Assembly (NCBI GenBank): GCA_023078555.1
Contig: CM041196.1
Span: 6,273,658-6,337,657 of the forward strand
Direction: 5' to 3'
DNA length: 64,000 nt
Source: Ulva prolifera
Taxonomy: Eukaryota; Chlorophyta; Ulvophyceae; Ulvales; Ulvaceae
Shown: positions 24,413 to 35,261 of the stretch, piece by piece
How positions within the stretch are numbered: position 1 is the first letter of the stretch
Layout of the letters: every line of letters starts with the position of its first letter
Notes under the pieces: model-generated
What the model was told of the DNA's origin: nothing
Databases searched by the model: none
What the model saw: the letters and a program-made list of their open reading frames with translations, nothing else
Program-made: the position numbers and the translations under genes

Positions 24413-25853
24413 TCAGTCAGCCCAGCCGTCCTCCTCAGGCATCGCGAAGAGGGGTGCAGGCTGTGCCGGGGGGACCCCAGCCTCCATGCCATCAGCAGCC
24501 TGTTCCACCTGCAGCCACATCTGCCCTCACTCGAGCACATCGGGGACGGTGCCACCGCTGCCCATGAGCAGCAGCGATCACTGCGGCGGAAATATGTAGT
24601 GCCACTGGCCGGCAACTCTCCACAAGGACCGCATCAGGCACAAGAACCGCCAGGAACGCTTCACAGACACTCGTAACTATAGTCGCCGTCGTGTAATCGC
24701 GCAATTTTATGACTGCAGGCGCTTGTCTTTAGCATGCTTGGCTCGCTCTGTCTGGCATGCATGGCTCAACCGTGTTCCTTGACTGCTTTCACAGGATCAG
24801 TCATGCTTTGTGGACTCTGACTCGATTTTTGTTTTAATCAGTGTGCAGAGAACTTTTTTTGGCAATACCACAGCTGCAGGATGTAGGCAGAGCAGGCGCA
24901 CCTGCTTCACGAGGTCGTAGTTTGCGACGTGCTGGCCCGCGTCCTCGTCGACACCCATGATGTCCCAGAAGTCAGGGTACACGGCGAAGCCGATGAGCGC
25001 GGCGAACATGGCGCCGAGCACGAGGACGCCCGCGACGGAGTGCAGCCAGTCGGGGTAGTCCTCGTAGCCGTTGCTGTACGCCGTCGCGTCCACGATCGCC
25101 TGGTTCACAAACAGCCCGAGCAGCGCGGGCGGGCAGATGAACTTGATCGGCACGTCGAACGTGATGGTGTGGATCAGGCGGTCCCGCGGCGACGGCGCGA
25201 CCTGCACCACACGGCGGCCGGTCAGGGGTGGGGGACAGCGGGTAGGATGCACAGCACACAGCACACGACACGAGTTCTATAGCAAGTAGACCGCATGACA
25301 CATGTCAGCAAAATACAGAACACAGCACACAGCACAGCAAGCAGCATTGCGTACCTGGAAGGTGTTGCGGAGGTTGCGGGTGCCCGCAAATACCCAGACG
25401 TCGAGCCACTCCTTGAGGGTTTGCTCGGGCTTGTCGCGGCAGACAAAGCCGAGGACGACGGCGACCGCAAACACGGCGATGCCGACAGCGAAGCCGATGC
25501 CGACGTTGACGGCGGGGGCGGTGGCGTAGTGGAGGCACCCTGATATGCCGACGCCGACTGCGCTTGCAGCCAGGAAGCCCCACGTCAAGAGGATCGCACT
25601 CCTGCAGACCTTCACAGATTAGCAACATATCTGTATGCTACGTCGTATGGATACAGCATAGAATCCACACAAGCTGAAGCCACTGCAGGTGGTGCGCACC
25701 ACAGCAGAGTACACAGTATTTCCAGCTGGAGCAAAAAAAAGTCACATGCCTTAGGCTGAGGGTAACGCACATGAGAATGTACATGTGAGCTACATCTGTA
25801 GTATACCTCACGAGTCCCCGAGGCAACAGCAGTGTTTTAAGGTCGCAAAAAAG

Positions 25854-25890
<37 letters not shown>

Positions 25891-28800
25891 GGCGCACGCT
25901 CGGCCACACTTCTCCTTCGTCTCCTGGAAACCCCAGATCCAGCTCACAGTGAGAGCTTCAAGCGAGCCGGTGATGAAGAGGCCGTAGTTGATGATGTAGT
26001 GGTCAAACGTGTCCAGCAGCGGCCGCCCTATGTCCGTCGCAAAGGCAATTGACCCGACGAATCCGAGGATGCACGCGACGGCGGCGACGAGCTTCTTGCT
26101 GAGGTGGCGGAAGCGGGGGGTGTCGGTGATGACGGTGGCGACGCCCTCCACGAGCGCAAACATCGAGTCGATGCCGAGCAGCCACAGCATGCCGAACCAG
26201 AGGATGGAGAGGATGTTGGCGCCGCCCTTGGAGATGTATTGGAGTGCTGCAGGGTACACCTGCACACACCCGTAGCCACGTTAACAACTGATTCGCGACA
26301 GCTGTAGGCCAAGGCTGGAGGCGTGGTGCTTCCCGATCGGTGCGTCTTCCTGTCACAAATTCACATCCTTGGTCAACCCGTACTCATCAAGTGCATGCAG
26401 GGCTCACACAGCTTCCAGTGTGGTGATTTTGAAGAGCGTCTCAGCCTGCAGCAGCGCACCGCGAACGCGAGCATGATGCCGGCCTGCGCGACGCTGTCAG
26501 TCTTGAAGTAACCGCAGCACGCAGCATATGGTCCCGACGCCCAGTCAGGGTCCGCGCAGATGCCGCACGAGGCCGGGCACAAGACGTCGCTGTCAGGGTC
26601 CGAGAGGTACGTCCCGCAGAGATTGACGCGCAGGTCGGGGTTGTTGCTGGCGATCTCGCGCTGGCGGAAGGCCATGTTGCCGAGGATGGAGAAGACGGCG
26701 AAGCCGGCCATGAGGGAGGTGAAGCAGTTGATGTAGCAGATGTAGTTGTTGTCTGCCCACACGTTGGTTGTCGCCGGCGCGAAGGAGCCGTACGCCGACA
26801 TGATGCCTGCACAGACCACGCGGGATCACCGAGCGGACTCAAACTGCGGATGCTGTAGGCGTTGCAAGAAAGTACGCATCTCCAGATGTATGGCTGTCGG
26901 CAGTAGGGTTCTCCGGAGGCGGGGGTGCGACACAAGATGCATGCAGAGGTTAAGCTGGCTGCCAGCCCCGATGTGAATGCATGGTTTTTGGGGGTCCGTA
27001 GTGCCGATGTGCGGCGGACCTGTGTGTGTGAAGTTTGGCCGCTACAACAGCCACACCTTTTCTGTTTCATGCACAGTCCCGGACGCCCAGCGTGACATGG
27101 GCACTCCCGCACCAGATCAGATGCCGTGCCAGCACTGCTTCACTACGGTGATCCAAAGGCCTCAGGCAGAGTCATGTAGCAGCAAGTCCCCTCCACACAC
27201 TGCGGAGCATTGCGTACATACAGCTCGAGCTCGGCAACAGACATGCAGCAGTTATAAACTGTTTAATTAATTAATTAATTAATCAATTATGGACTAATTA
27301 AGCCAGCGGGCGTGTGCGCCGCAGCCACTGCGGTGTACAACAGCAGCCGCATATGCATGGGGTGGGGTGGGTGCGCACCCCAGGTTGCCCCGAGGGTGAA
27401 GAAGATCTGGCCCGCGGCATCCGACCACGCCTGACCGTTCTTGAGGATGGACATGTCCCATTCGCCAATGTACGCCTGGACGCCTTCGCGCGAGCCCTCG
27501 AGCGTGGCGTTGTAGATGATCAGCACAGTGAGGAAGAGCCACGGCAGCGTGACCGTGAACTTCGCGGCCATGCCGACGGACTTCACGCCCTTCCAGATGC
27601 AGAAGTAGCAGCACGCCCATGTGAAGAGGAGGCCTGCACTGCCGCCTGCTGTCTAGACCTTCACTGTTGTAACTGAACACAGAGTGCAAGCGCAACGCGT
27701 GCGCTGAGGTGTCAGCTCACAAAAAACATTCAGCTTATGGCAGGCACTTGGGTGGGGGAGCCCGATGAGAACACAGTCTGACCCTCTAGAGCTGCGCCGC
27801 AAATCTACTTTGATAGGGGTAACGAGGGGCGGAGGACAGGGGGGGATGCGTACAGCCGAGGAGGGGGCCAGAGATGATGCGCGCGACGCCCTTCTCCAAC
27901 GAGTCAGGGTTCTCATTCAGTAGGGTGTCAGTGAAGTAGGCGTTGGAGGAGGGCCAGGGCAGCACGCGGGCCGGGTCGGCGGCACACACCTCGTCCGCGC
28001 CGCAGTCCTGCGCGGCCCACGGCAGTGGCCACGTGAAGGAGGCCCCGACAAAGTACGCCGCCCACGCGATGATCGCCGAGTAGTACGTCACTGCATGCGC
28101 ACCGTGCATGTGCCGCCACTGTTCTTAGTATGCATTGAAACAAGACGAGATCACATGAGGGGGCTGGGGCAATGGGGGCGAGGGCATGGTTAACCAATTG
28201 CAGCGTAGATTGCGCCGACGCTTGCACCCGACGTAGGCTGGCACGCTAACGCCGGCAGGTGACGGGGATCCCATGTTAATATATCGCCAAGACAGGTCGG
28301 CAATGTGCCACGGATCATGCAATATATCGCCAAGACAGGTCAGCAATGTGCCACGGATCATGCAATATCACACAAGGCATGACACGCTTGCGAGAGTGCA
28401 TGCACCACCAGCCACGTCTACGCCGAGAGGAGCTGCAGGGGTCTGCATCACTTGTGCAGTGGAGGTGGAGGGGCGCACCGACACCAAAGCCGCCGACGAT
28501 CGAGATACCGCCAACGCCGCGGCAGCGCTTGTTGATGGAGCCAAAGGCCTCGATGTCACCCTTCTGGAACAGCCGGCCTGCATGCATGCGCGCAGGGGGT
28601 CACCCCCATTGCGGCGAGAGCGATCGCCCGCTAGGACCGCCGCAGAGGGTACGCCTCTTCGACTGAGCTCCGAGTCTGTCAACCGAAATGCAGCCGGTGC
28701 GGCATGCAGTCACTTTCATGACGTGCGAAGAGTATCGAACGACTGCGCTGTATGGCAACCCTGTGCCACTTCTGGACGCAGCACAGCACAACGCGCGGAT

Positions 28801-29233
28801 TGGGGGTTTGTGGGGAGGAGGGGGACCCTGCCGCAATATGCATTGGTATAGGTACGGCCATTGGCACGGGCCCATGCACGGCAGAACGCCAAGTTGGAAG
28901 ACGCCTTGGACGCTCTGGGCAGCTCGAAGCTGCAGGTCGAATGGGAAGGAGGAGATAGGGCGGGTGCGCACCGAGCGCGAGCTCGGTCTGGAGCAGCGGG
29001 AGGCCGGTCGTGAGCAGAAAGAGGACGTAGGGGATGAGGAAGGCGCCGCCACCGTGCTTGTACATGAGGAAGGGGAAGCGCCACACGTTGCCGAGGCCGA
29101 TGGCAGAGCCGACGGACGCGATGATGAACGTCGAGCGGGACGACCAGCGCTCGCGCTTCACGGGTTCGGCGGGCGCGGCGGCGGCGACGGCGCCACCGGC
29201 GCCCTCCGCCTTGCCCTCAACTGGCATGACCAT
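24413..29233 (-). CDS. SLC6/NSS family Na+/Cl--dependent transporter, copy 3 (9 exons)
   Basis: Third tandem paralogue. Exons: 28972-29233, 28479-28577, 27854-28090, 27379-27633, 26460-26806, 25898-26259, 25355-25601, 24902-25201, 24413-24508. The product is 734 aa. Key motifs are TM1 [14 protein letters not shown]2 IPY, TM6 QIFFTLG and TM7 NCFTSLMAG, which keep the Na+ and Cl- ligand pattern of eukaryotic SLC6 carriers. EL4 contains CPASCGIC followed by ACCG. Exon 8 is almost identical at DNA level to that of copy 2. The final 31-residue exon (ends [11 protein letters not shown]) lies 393 bp beyond exon 8, across an intron with a GTGCGC donor. The ATG at 29233 is used because the frame upstream begins with a GTG. 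Intron 6 carries a 34-base C run (sense strand) nine bases after its donor. The substrate is unknown. Confidence 0.9.
25856..25889. repeat. Homopolymer of 34 G
   Basis: An unbroken G run (C run in the sense of the host gene) lies in intron 6 of transporter copy 3, nine bases from the splice donor at 25897. Its length in the assembly may be uncertain. Shorter G runs occur at 18014-18026, 36270-36287, 38277-38296 and 59818-59839. Confidence 0.8.
27262..27283. repeat. TTAA tetranucleotide microsatellite
   Basis: About five repeats of TTAA lie in intron 4 of transporter copy 3. It is a local AT-rich island in otherwise GC-rich gene sequence. Confidence 0.7.
28278..28363. repeat. 43-bp direct tandem duplication in intron 2 of copy 3
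   Basis: Units 28278-28320 and 28321-28363 begin AATATATCGCCAAGACAGGT and differ by one base (GGCAATG versus AGCAATG). The near identity implies a recent local duplication. Confidence 0.8.
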
Positions 29234-31971
29234 CACGTGGCTTGTGAGTTGAGCAGGCCTGGTTGGAACTGCGCTTGGGGGTTGTGGAGGGCTGCTACGG
29301 CACTAGCGTTCCTGCAAGCTTGAGCGGTGGATTTGAGCAAGTGGTGAGAGTTCTGTGGCATTTTGGGCACTGGTGTTGGTGTGGTTGGAGTCTGCAGTTG
29401 GTGCAGTTGCATGAGGTTGCGCTGTCCGAAGGGAGATGTATAACACAACTTGTATAACACACCTTGAAGGACATCGTCGGAGAGGCTGGCAACACCGCAG
29501 GCGCAACACAGCAACCATAAGTAGAACAATAATTACTTAATTATAGGCAGACGCATGCGTGGTGCAGGGTGCTGCAGGGCGTGCATGATGATCCAGATGC
29601 ATTCGCTTGCACACAACATAAATATTTGTGTAGCCACACTCAGCCGAACATGTGATTACATGTTACGTGGTGATCAGTATTGGCTGTCCTAGGACATGGG
29701 GATGGAAGGTCGCTGTGGTGCACCATCATGTAACCTTCTTAGGGTCCTTGGCCATTCGGCACACTTGCATGTGATGTCTTTCTGACAAGGGTGCGACGCA
29801 ACACTTAAGCCAGATGTGCTCGCTCTGCACAAGCTGTTTAGGGAGACAGTCATTGATGGGGGCCGGGCGACATGTACAGCACTGCCAGTGCCACGTGTCA
29901 AGGTGCGTAAACTGCGACTGTGGACTGCATCTGTAGACTGTAACCACATAGCACTGGGGAACGGCAACAGCCTCGCAATAGTCTCATGCATGCTGCGGAG
30001 GCCGCCACACCGAGATAGATGGACACAAGCCATGCAAAGCAGAGCTGGCCACTGGCGCAAAAGTGCATGAGGACGCCTCAGGCATAGGTCTGTGGCAGCC
30101 ACGGTGGTATGCCTTGCTTTGAACCCGGCACAGGATTGTGTCGCTGGAAGGTACGCAGCAGGTGTCCGGAACCTGTAATGAAGCTGACGTGGAACAGTGT
30201 CTAGAGGCACACCTCAGCTGGTGGATGCAGGTCCGCTACCTCACTCCACCAACGTGCGTGTCTGCCGCTGTAAGAGGAGCCTAAAATTGAATTATAGTGC
30301 GCCTACTAAGGCTATTCCACTGCTACAGGAGCGACCAAGCTACGGGCGTGTATGCTGTAATGTTTCCAATTGAAACGAGGGTACATACGCTAACTGATAA
30401 AACAAGCCAACGATTGACACTTGGTGCGTTGGAGACTACCAGCAAGCTCGGTCAATACATAGCGTTGGCTTTGCGGTGCCTGCTGCATATGTACCGGCTG
30501 CGCACCGTGTGCTTGACGAAAGCGTGCACGAAAGCCAGGACCGGCACAAATCGCGCAAATTCGAACGCGGTGTGAGCCGTGCGCAAGTGTTCCACGACGC
30601 TGTATTCAGTGTACATTCCACGTACCGCTGCGATAGACGCGATCATGAGCGAGATTGGTCCTTTGCCGGCGATACAGGCAAGCAGGTGGCCATGGCACGC
30701 TCCAGCGTATACGTAGGCGACGCTTCAAGCATCTAACGACCGATCGATGTCGGGATAGCGCATGCCTGGAAACCTTACGGCACCAAGACTGCTGCCGTCA
30801 ATTCGTGCTCTACCGCATTTGGAGTTCCGTGGATATGCAGCGGTACGCATCTGCAGACGGGTTTTAGTCGAAGTCGAGCTGCAGGATGCGCACACCTGCA
30901 GCGGCACCGGCCACAGCGGGCAAACCTCAACGCCTGCACAAAAGTCGGCAGCGGGGAAACTGTCGCTGTATATGGCATAGCACCATCGTCTGAGTCGGAG
31001 ATGTGCGGAGTCCTGACCTCTAAGCTCCATGCGACTTGCCTCGTTGAGCATGTGTGGCCTTTCCGGTACTCACTAGTCTCGGAGCAGCGTGTTACGTGTC
31101 ACCTTCGTGAGGTGCTTGAAGCATTAATCTCGGAGCATGTTTGCTTGATCGCTGCCAGGAAGGTGCCCGGCTTCGCGCACCTGCACACACGCCTGGTGCG
31201 CCCAAGGCGGCATCTGCAACGACTCTCAGCAAACCTGTCGTGCAGGCGTGCCATGGGCCCGTTCGAGACTTACAAACAAGCCTGCAGCAGATTTGTGCTC
31301 TGAATATGCTCCGCAGTCAGTGTCACCTAGACAGGTCTCACCTGCAGATGTTGATAGCTGTGTTGTGTGCTCGTTCTGGGCGTTCACGACGGCATGCAGC
31401 ATGGGCCCTGATCAGCCGGGAACGATGCTGTGCGTCGGAAAAATAGCAGTTGTCATTCCGCTCGACACCGACGGATGAGGCCGTCCATCCTATCGCATGA
31501 TGGGTCACCACGTGCAAGTGCAAAACTGCAGTTGCCTGAGCTGCAGCAGTCCATGCGAGCGGAGAATAGAAGCACGGTCGCCAGATGTCGTGAATGTCTG
31601 TCCTCCCCTTCAAGAACCACCATCAGTGACCACCATCAGTGACCATCAGTGCATATTGCAGCCACTCCGCCGCGCATGTGTGCGCTCTATATTGCAGCAG
31701 GCACAGGCTGTGTTTCGAACATGTTTCAGCACTGCATTGCTGATGCAGGACACCAAGAACAACGTGCTGCTCTACTCGCCTATGTCCACATGTCTGGATC
31801 GAGGACCGCTGGCAGAGCTGGCAGAGATGGACTGCTTTCAGGCGAGGCTCTGTGGAGGCACAGCCACATGGATCGTCACCATCACATCTTACTCCAGTGC
31901 ATGATCTGCTTTACAAAACGTCATCTGCTAACATTGTTTCGCCTTACAGTGAGTATCCTCGTCGGGTTTTG
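29234..31971. other. 2.7-kb spacer, no supported gene
   Basis: The left part is the 5' flank of transporter copy 3 and the right part is the 3' flank of the rhodanese gene. Frames are short and unconvincing. At 31616-31649 ACCATCAGTG recurs in three close copies. I recognise no RNA gene or mobile element. Confidence 0.5.
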
Positions 31972-32415
31972 CTATGTCCGAGCAGGATCACCGGATACAA
32001 TCTCCGCTTCCATGGCACTGGCTACTGCCTCAAGGGTCACACCATTGAAAGCATTGCTGTAACCAACCTGCTCCAGAAAGTTTTTGGCTAACCCGGATCG
32101 CTGGCCAACACGGCAAAACAAAACTATTGGCGTCTCGAGATCGGTTGGGAAGTCGTCTAGCCTTTCCGGAATCTCTTGCACGGGGATCAACTTTGCTTCA
32201 TTGATTCGTGCTTCGTAGTGCTCTTGCGGAGTTCTCACATCTATTACTACAACGTTTGGTTGCTGGAGGAAGAAACGCAGGTCGGAGGTGGACGAAGCCT
32301 TGGCGCTGGAGCTCCTCATGTGGACAGCCGGCCGCTGAGAACACAGACGGAACGTCGCTGGAATATGAGTTCTCATGATACCAGCGCATAGGCGTGACAT
32401 CACGGACGAGTTCAT
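31972..32415 (-). CDS. Rhodanese-domain protein, probably organelle-targeted
   Basis: Single-exon gene for a 147-residue protein. Residues about 45-140 form a rhodanese homology domain: VVVIDVRTPQEHYEARI, then IPVQEIPERL, then the active-site loop CRVGQR with the catalytic Cys, then SGLAKNFLEQVGYSNAFN. Rhodanese domains transfer sulfane sulfur through a persulfide on this Cys. The first 35 residues (from MNSSVMSRLC) are rich in Arg and Ser with almost no acidic residues, which suggests a mitochondrial or plastid targeting peptide (inference). The frame is open further upstream, but only from a GTG, so I use the ATG at 32415; the ATG at 32400 is also possible. The gene is divergent from the hydrolase gene, 610 bp apart. 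The physiological sulfur donor is unknown. Confidence 0.85.
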   Translation of the reverse strand: MNSSVMSRLCAGIMRTHIPATFRLCSQRPAVHMRSSSAKASSTSDLRFFLQQPNVVVIDVRTPQEHYEARINEAKLIPVQEIPERLDDFPTDLETPIVLFCRVGQRSGLAKNFLEQVGYSNAFNGVTLEAVASAMEAEIVSGDPART

Positions 32416-33025
32416 CAAGATATCCACCTGCGCCCCCGCGGCGATACCCCCCTCTTCGAATAGCCAGAGCGCGATACAAAAGCAACGCGAGTGCTTCGAA
32501 CAACAGATCACACCACGGTCTGGTGGAGAACGGACACATGCATTTTCGAATGGTTTGTAGCGCAGTCTATCTAAGACATTGAGCAGCTGTTGTCGATTCT
32601 TTTGCACCGGCACCCTTCAAGACACGGGCTGCACATTTTGGTTGGAGGGACGCGATGTGACGAGGACGACGAAGGCTTGATGCGCGGGTAGTGCGCTGAT
32701 CAGGAATTGCACCTTCACGTGACAGAATACTTCTGGCACAAGGCCTGCGCATGATGCTTACCTACGGAATTTCTTGCTACATGATCCATCGCACCACGCA
32801 TGCGCCGTGACGCCGTTCCTCATCGCTCTCAGCTATCTCCACAAGTGCAACAAAGCCAGCCTCACGCGGAAGCAAGCTGCGTCATATATCAACGTATTTG
32901 AAAGCTGTTCTCTGGCACGTTTGTATTTCGGATGCACGTAGCCTGAGTTCGTTTTGGCCTTAGTGTTTGCACCGACCGCCTCGCTCACGCGGCGACGTGA
33001 TGACCTATCGGATGCTTGAGAAACG
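32416..33025. promoter_or_regulatory. Divergent intergenic region between rhodanese and hydrolase genes
   Basis: This 610-bp region separates two oppositely transcribed start codons and should hold both promoters. I see no TATA box or repeated motif that I could assign. The N-terminal coding part of either gene might extend into it through an unseen 5' exon. Confidence 0.4.
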
Positions 33026-35261
33026 ATGATTTCGCCGTCAGAAGTTTCGTTTACGTGTGAGAGCAGGTCCACCTCGACCTTGTGCCTCAACCGGCCTCGC
33101 GCGCTCAACGCTCTGACGCTAGGCATTATAACAAGCATAAGCGATGAATATAAACGCATCCTCGAGACCAAACCTAGACCACCGCAGATTATTGTGCTGA
33201 AAGGCTCGGGAGGCAAGGTATGCCCTTGCGAGCGTGCTGAGTGCGCGCAAGATGGCCACGATGTCGCAAACAGTGAATTGCAGCGTCCAGTGCAGCACTG
33301 CCTCCCATATGCGCGACTCCATGCAAGTCGCAAATACAGCACAATGTCCAGGCCTTCTGCGCTGGTGGAGATGTGAAGAGCGTGGTCCGGGATGCGGTGT
33401 CGGGAAACTGGCAAGCAGGCGTGGACCTGTTCAGGGCAGAGTTCCAGCTCAACTACCTCATCTCCCGGCTCGCCGAAGCCTCACCCAGCATCATTCAAGT
33501 CGCACTCATGGACGGCATCGTGATGGGCGGAGGTGCTGGCCTGTGTATGCATGGGCCGTTCCGTATTGCCACAGAAAGGTGCCCCCTCCCCACACGCCCC
33601 AGAACCGAGGCCACAGCATCTCAAGCCTGACCCAGCTACCCCCGCTACGTCTTCATCCAGACCACCACCACAACAGCCCTTCTTGTGCGCTCACGGAGGA
33701 GCACAGAACCCCGCTACGCTTGATTAGCCACTCCCCCAGCATCACATCAGGCCTCGTAGTGTCACCATGTGAATCACATTCTGTACATACGTATGCATGA
33801 TTTCATAGCCATATCCACTTGAATATTGACAACACCGGACTCCGGGACGGAGGTGTGATCCGCGCAGTCCTGCTGCAGGACGGTGTTCAGCATGCCGGAG
33901 TGCGGCATCGGCCTCTTCCCGGACGTCGGCGCCTCCCACTTCCTGCAGCGCCTGCCCGCCGGCCTCGGCCTGCTCCTCGCGCTCTCCGGCCTGCGCCTCA
34001 AGGGGCCACAGCTCCTCTGGGCCGGCCTCGCGACCCACTTTGTGCGCTCGGAGCAGCTGCCGGTGCTCGAGGCCGCGCTCGCCGCCCCGGCCGCCACCTC
34101 CCCTCCCCCGGCCGGGCACCGCGCCGGCGACGCTGCAAGTGCCCCCGACGCCACAGTCGACCTCGCGACGGTCAGCACCATCCTCACCTCCTTCCAAGAG
34201 GTGCTGCATCCGCACGCTGGGCCTGCTGCGTGCTGTGCGCCGTTCGAGACCGGTTTGCTCATCTGTACCTACCCCCGGACACGGGGCCAAAGAACTGTGT
34301 GGTTAGATCTCGGAAAAGCGAAGTAGCCGGGCAGCGGCAAGGGGGCTGATGTGTGGGGATCCGTCAGGTGGCGTCGTTGCTGCAGGGCACTGTTCTTTCC
34401 GGCTGCAATGCATGGCTGCCGCCGCCGCCGCGCGGCGAGCGCAGCGCATGGCAAGCGGAGGAGCAGCGCTATCGGAGCCTCGTCGCCATCGCGGAGCGGC
34501 ACTTTGTCGGCGTGACGGACCTGTCGCAGCTTCTCCCCGACCTCGTGGCCGCACAGCGTGCCAGCGCAGCAAACGTGGCCACAGGTGCAGCTGCGCCTGG
34601 CGTCGTGCCGCTCCCCGCGCCGGAGCAGTACGGCGAAGTGCTTCAGGCCCTGCAACAGTGCGTGCCCCTAGCTCACCTTCTCACTTGTACCTACAGTTCC
34701 TTGTAGATCAATAATTCAAGACAAATCAAATGTATATTTCATGCATACGATGCGCGGTGCTGCCGTCCTCGGCGCCCCTCCGTCAATGCCCGCGTGGCCA
34801 CCACCCCACCTGCACGGCTTTCGCCATCGCCGTGTGGTCTCGAGCGCACGCTCTGTGGTGTCCAGAGGTGGCACTACACGCGCAGCACGCACAGCAACGT
34901 CTGCGGCGCCACGTGCAGGTGCTCCCCGATATCCCTACGCATGACGATGTGCGCCATGCATGCCGGCGCGACCCGCACGCTGCGCGAGGTGCTCACCGCG
35001 GACTTCCGCGGTGTCTCCCACTGCACACGCCACGGCTGGGACTTCTGGGAGGGCGTCACCGCGCGGCTGCTGGAGAAGCGGGCCCCGCGGTGGCGCCACG
35101 CCGCGGTCGCCGACGTGCCGGACAGCTACCCGGAGAAGGCCTTTGGGCCGCTGGGGTTTGTGGAGGAGATGGACTGGGGTCCGGTCGAACGCCTGTTTGG
35201 CGACCCGCAGGCGGCCGGTGCGCCTGGTAGGCAACGGCCGGAGCCACACGCCAAGCTCTGA
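33026..35261 (+). CDS. HIBCH: 3-hydroxyisobutyryl-CoA hydrolase-like protein (crotonase superfamily, 5 exons)
   Basis: Predicted thioesterase of valine catabolism, splitting 3-hydroxyisobutyryl-CoA, normally in mitochondria or peroxisomes. Exons: 33026-33217, 33352-33578, 33879-34200, 34386-34657, 34919-35261; all phases agree and give 451 aa. Splicing exon 1 to exon 2 creates the oxyanion-hole motif KGSGGKAFCAGGDV. Next come MDGIVMGGGAGL and MPECGIGLFPDVG; its Glu and Asp match the catalytic pair known in human HIBCH. The C-terminal half has SPISLRMT, LREVL and GWDFWEGVTARLLEK, the usual HIBCH landmarks. The protein is longer than human HIBCH (about 386 aa) because of Ala/Pro-rich insertions in exons 3 and 4. 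No clear targeting peptide precedes the domain, so an upstream 5' exon may be missing. A related plant-type CoA hydrolase role cannot be excluded. Confidence 0.88.

Noticed and set aside
23848-24567. 239-codon plus frame
   Set aside because: It is antisense to the last exon of transporter copy 3, with no domain or splice support.
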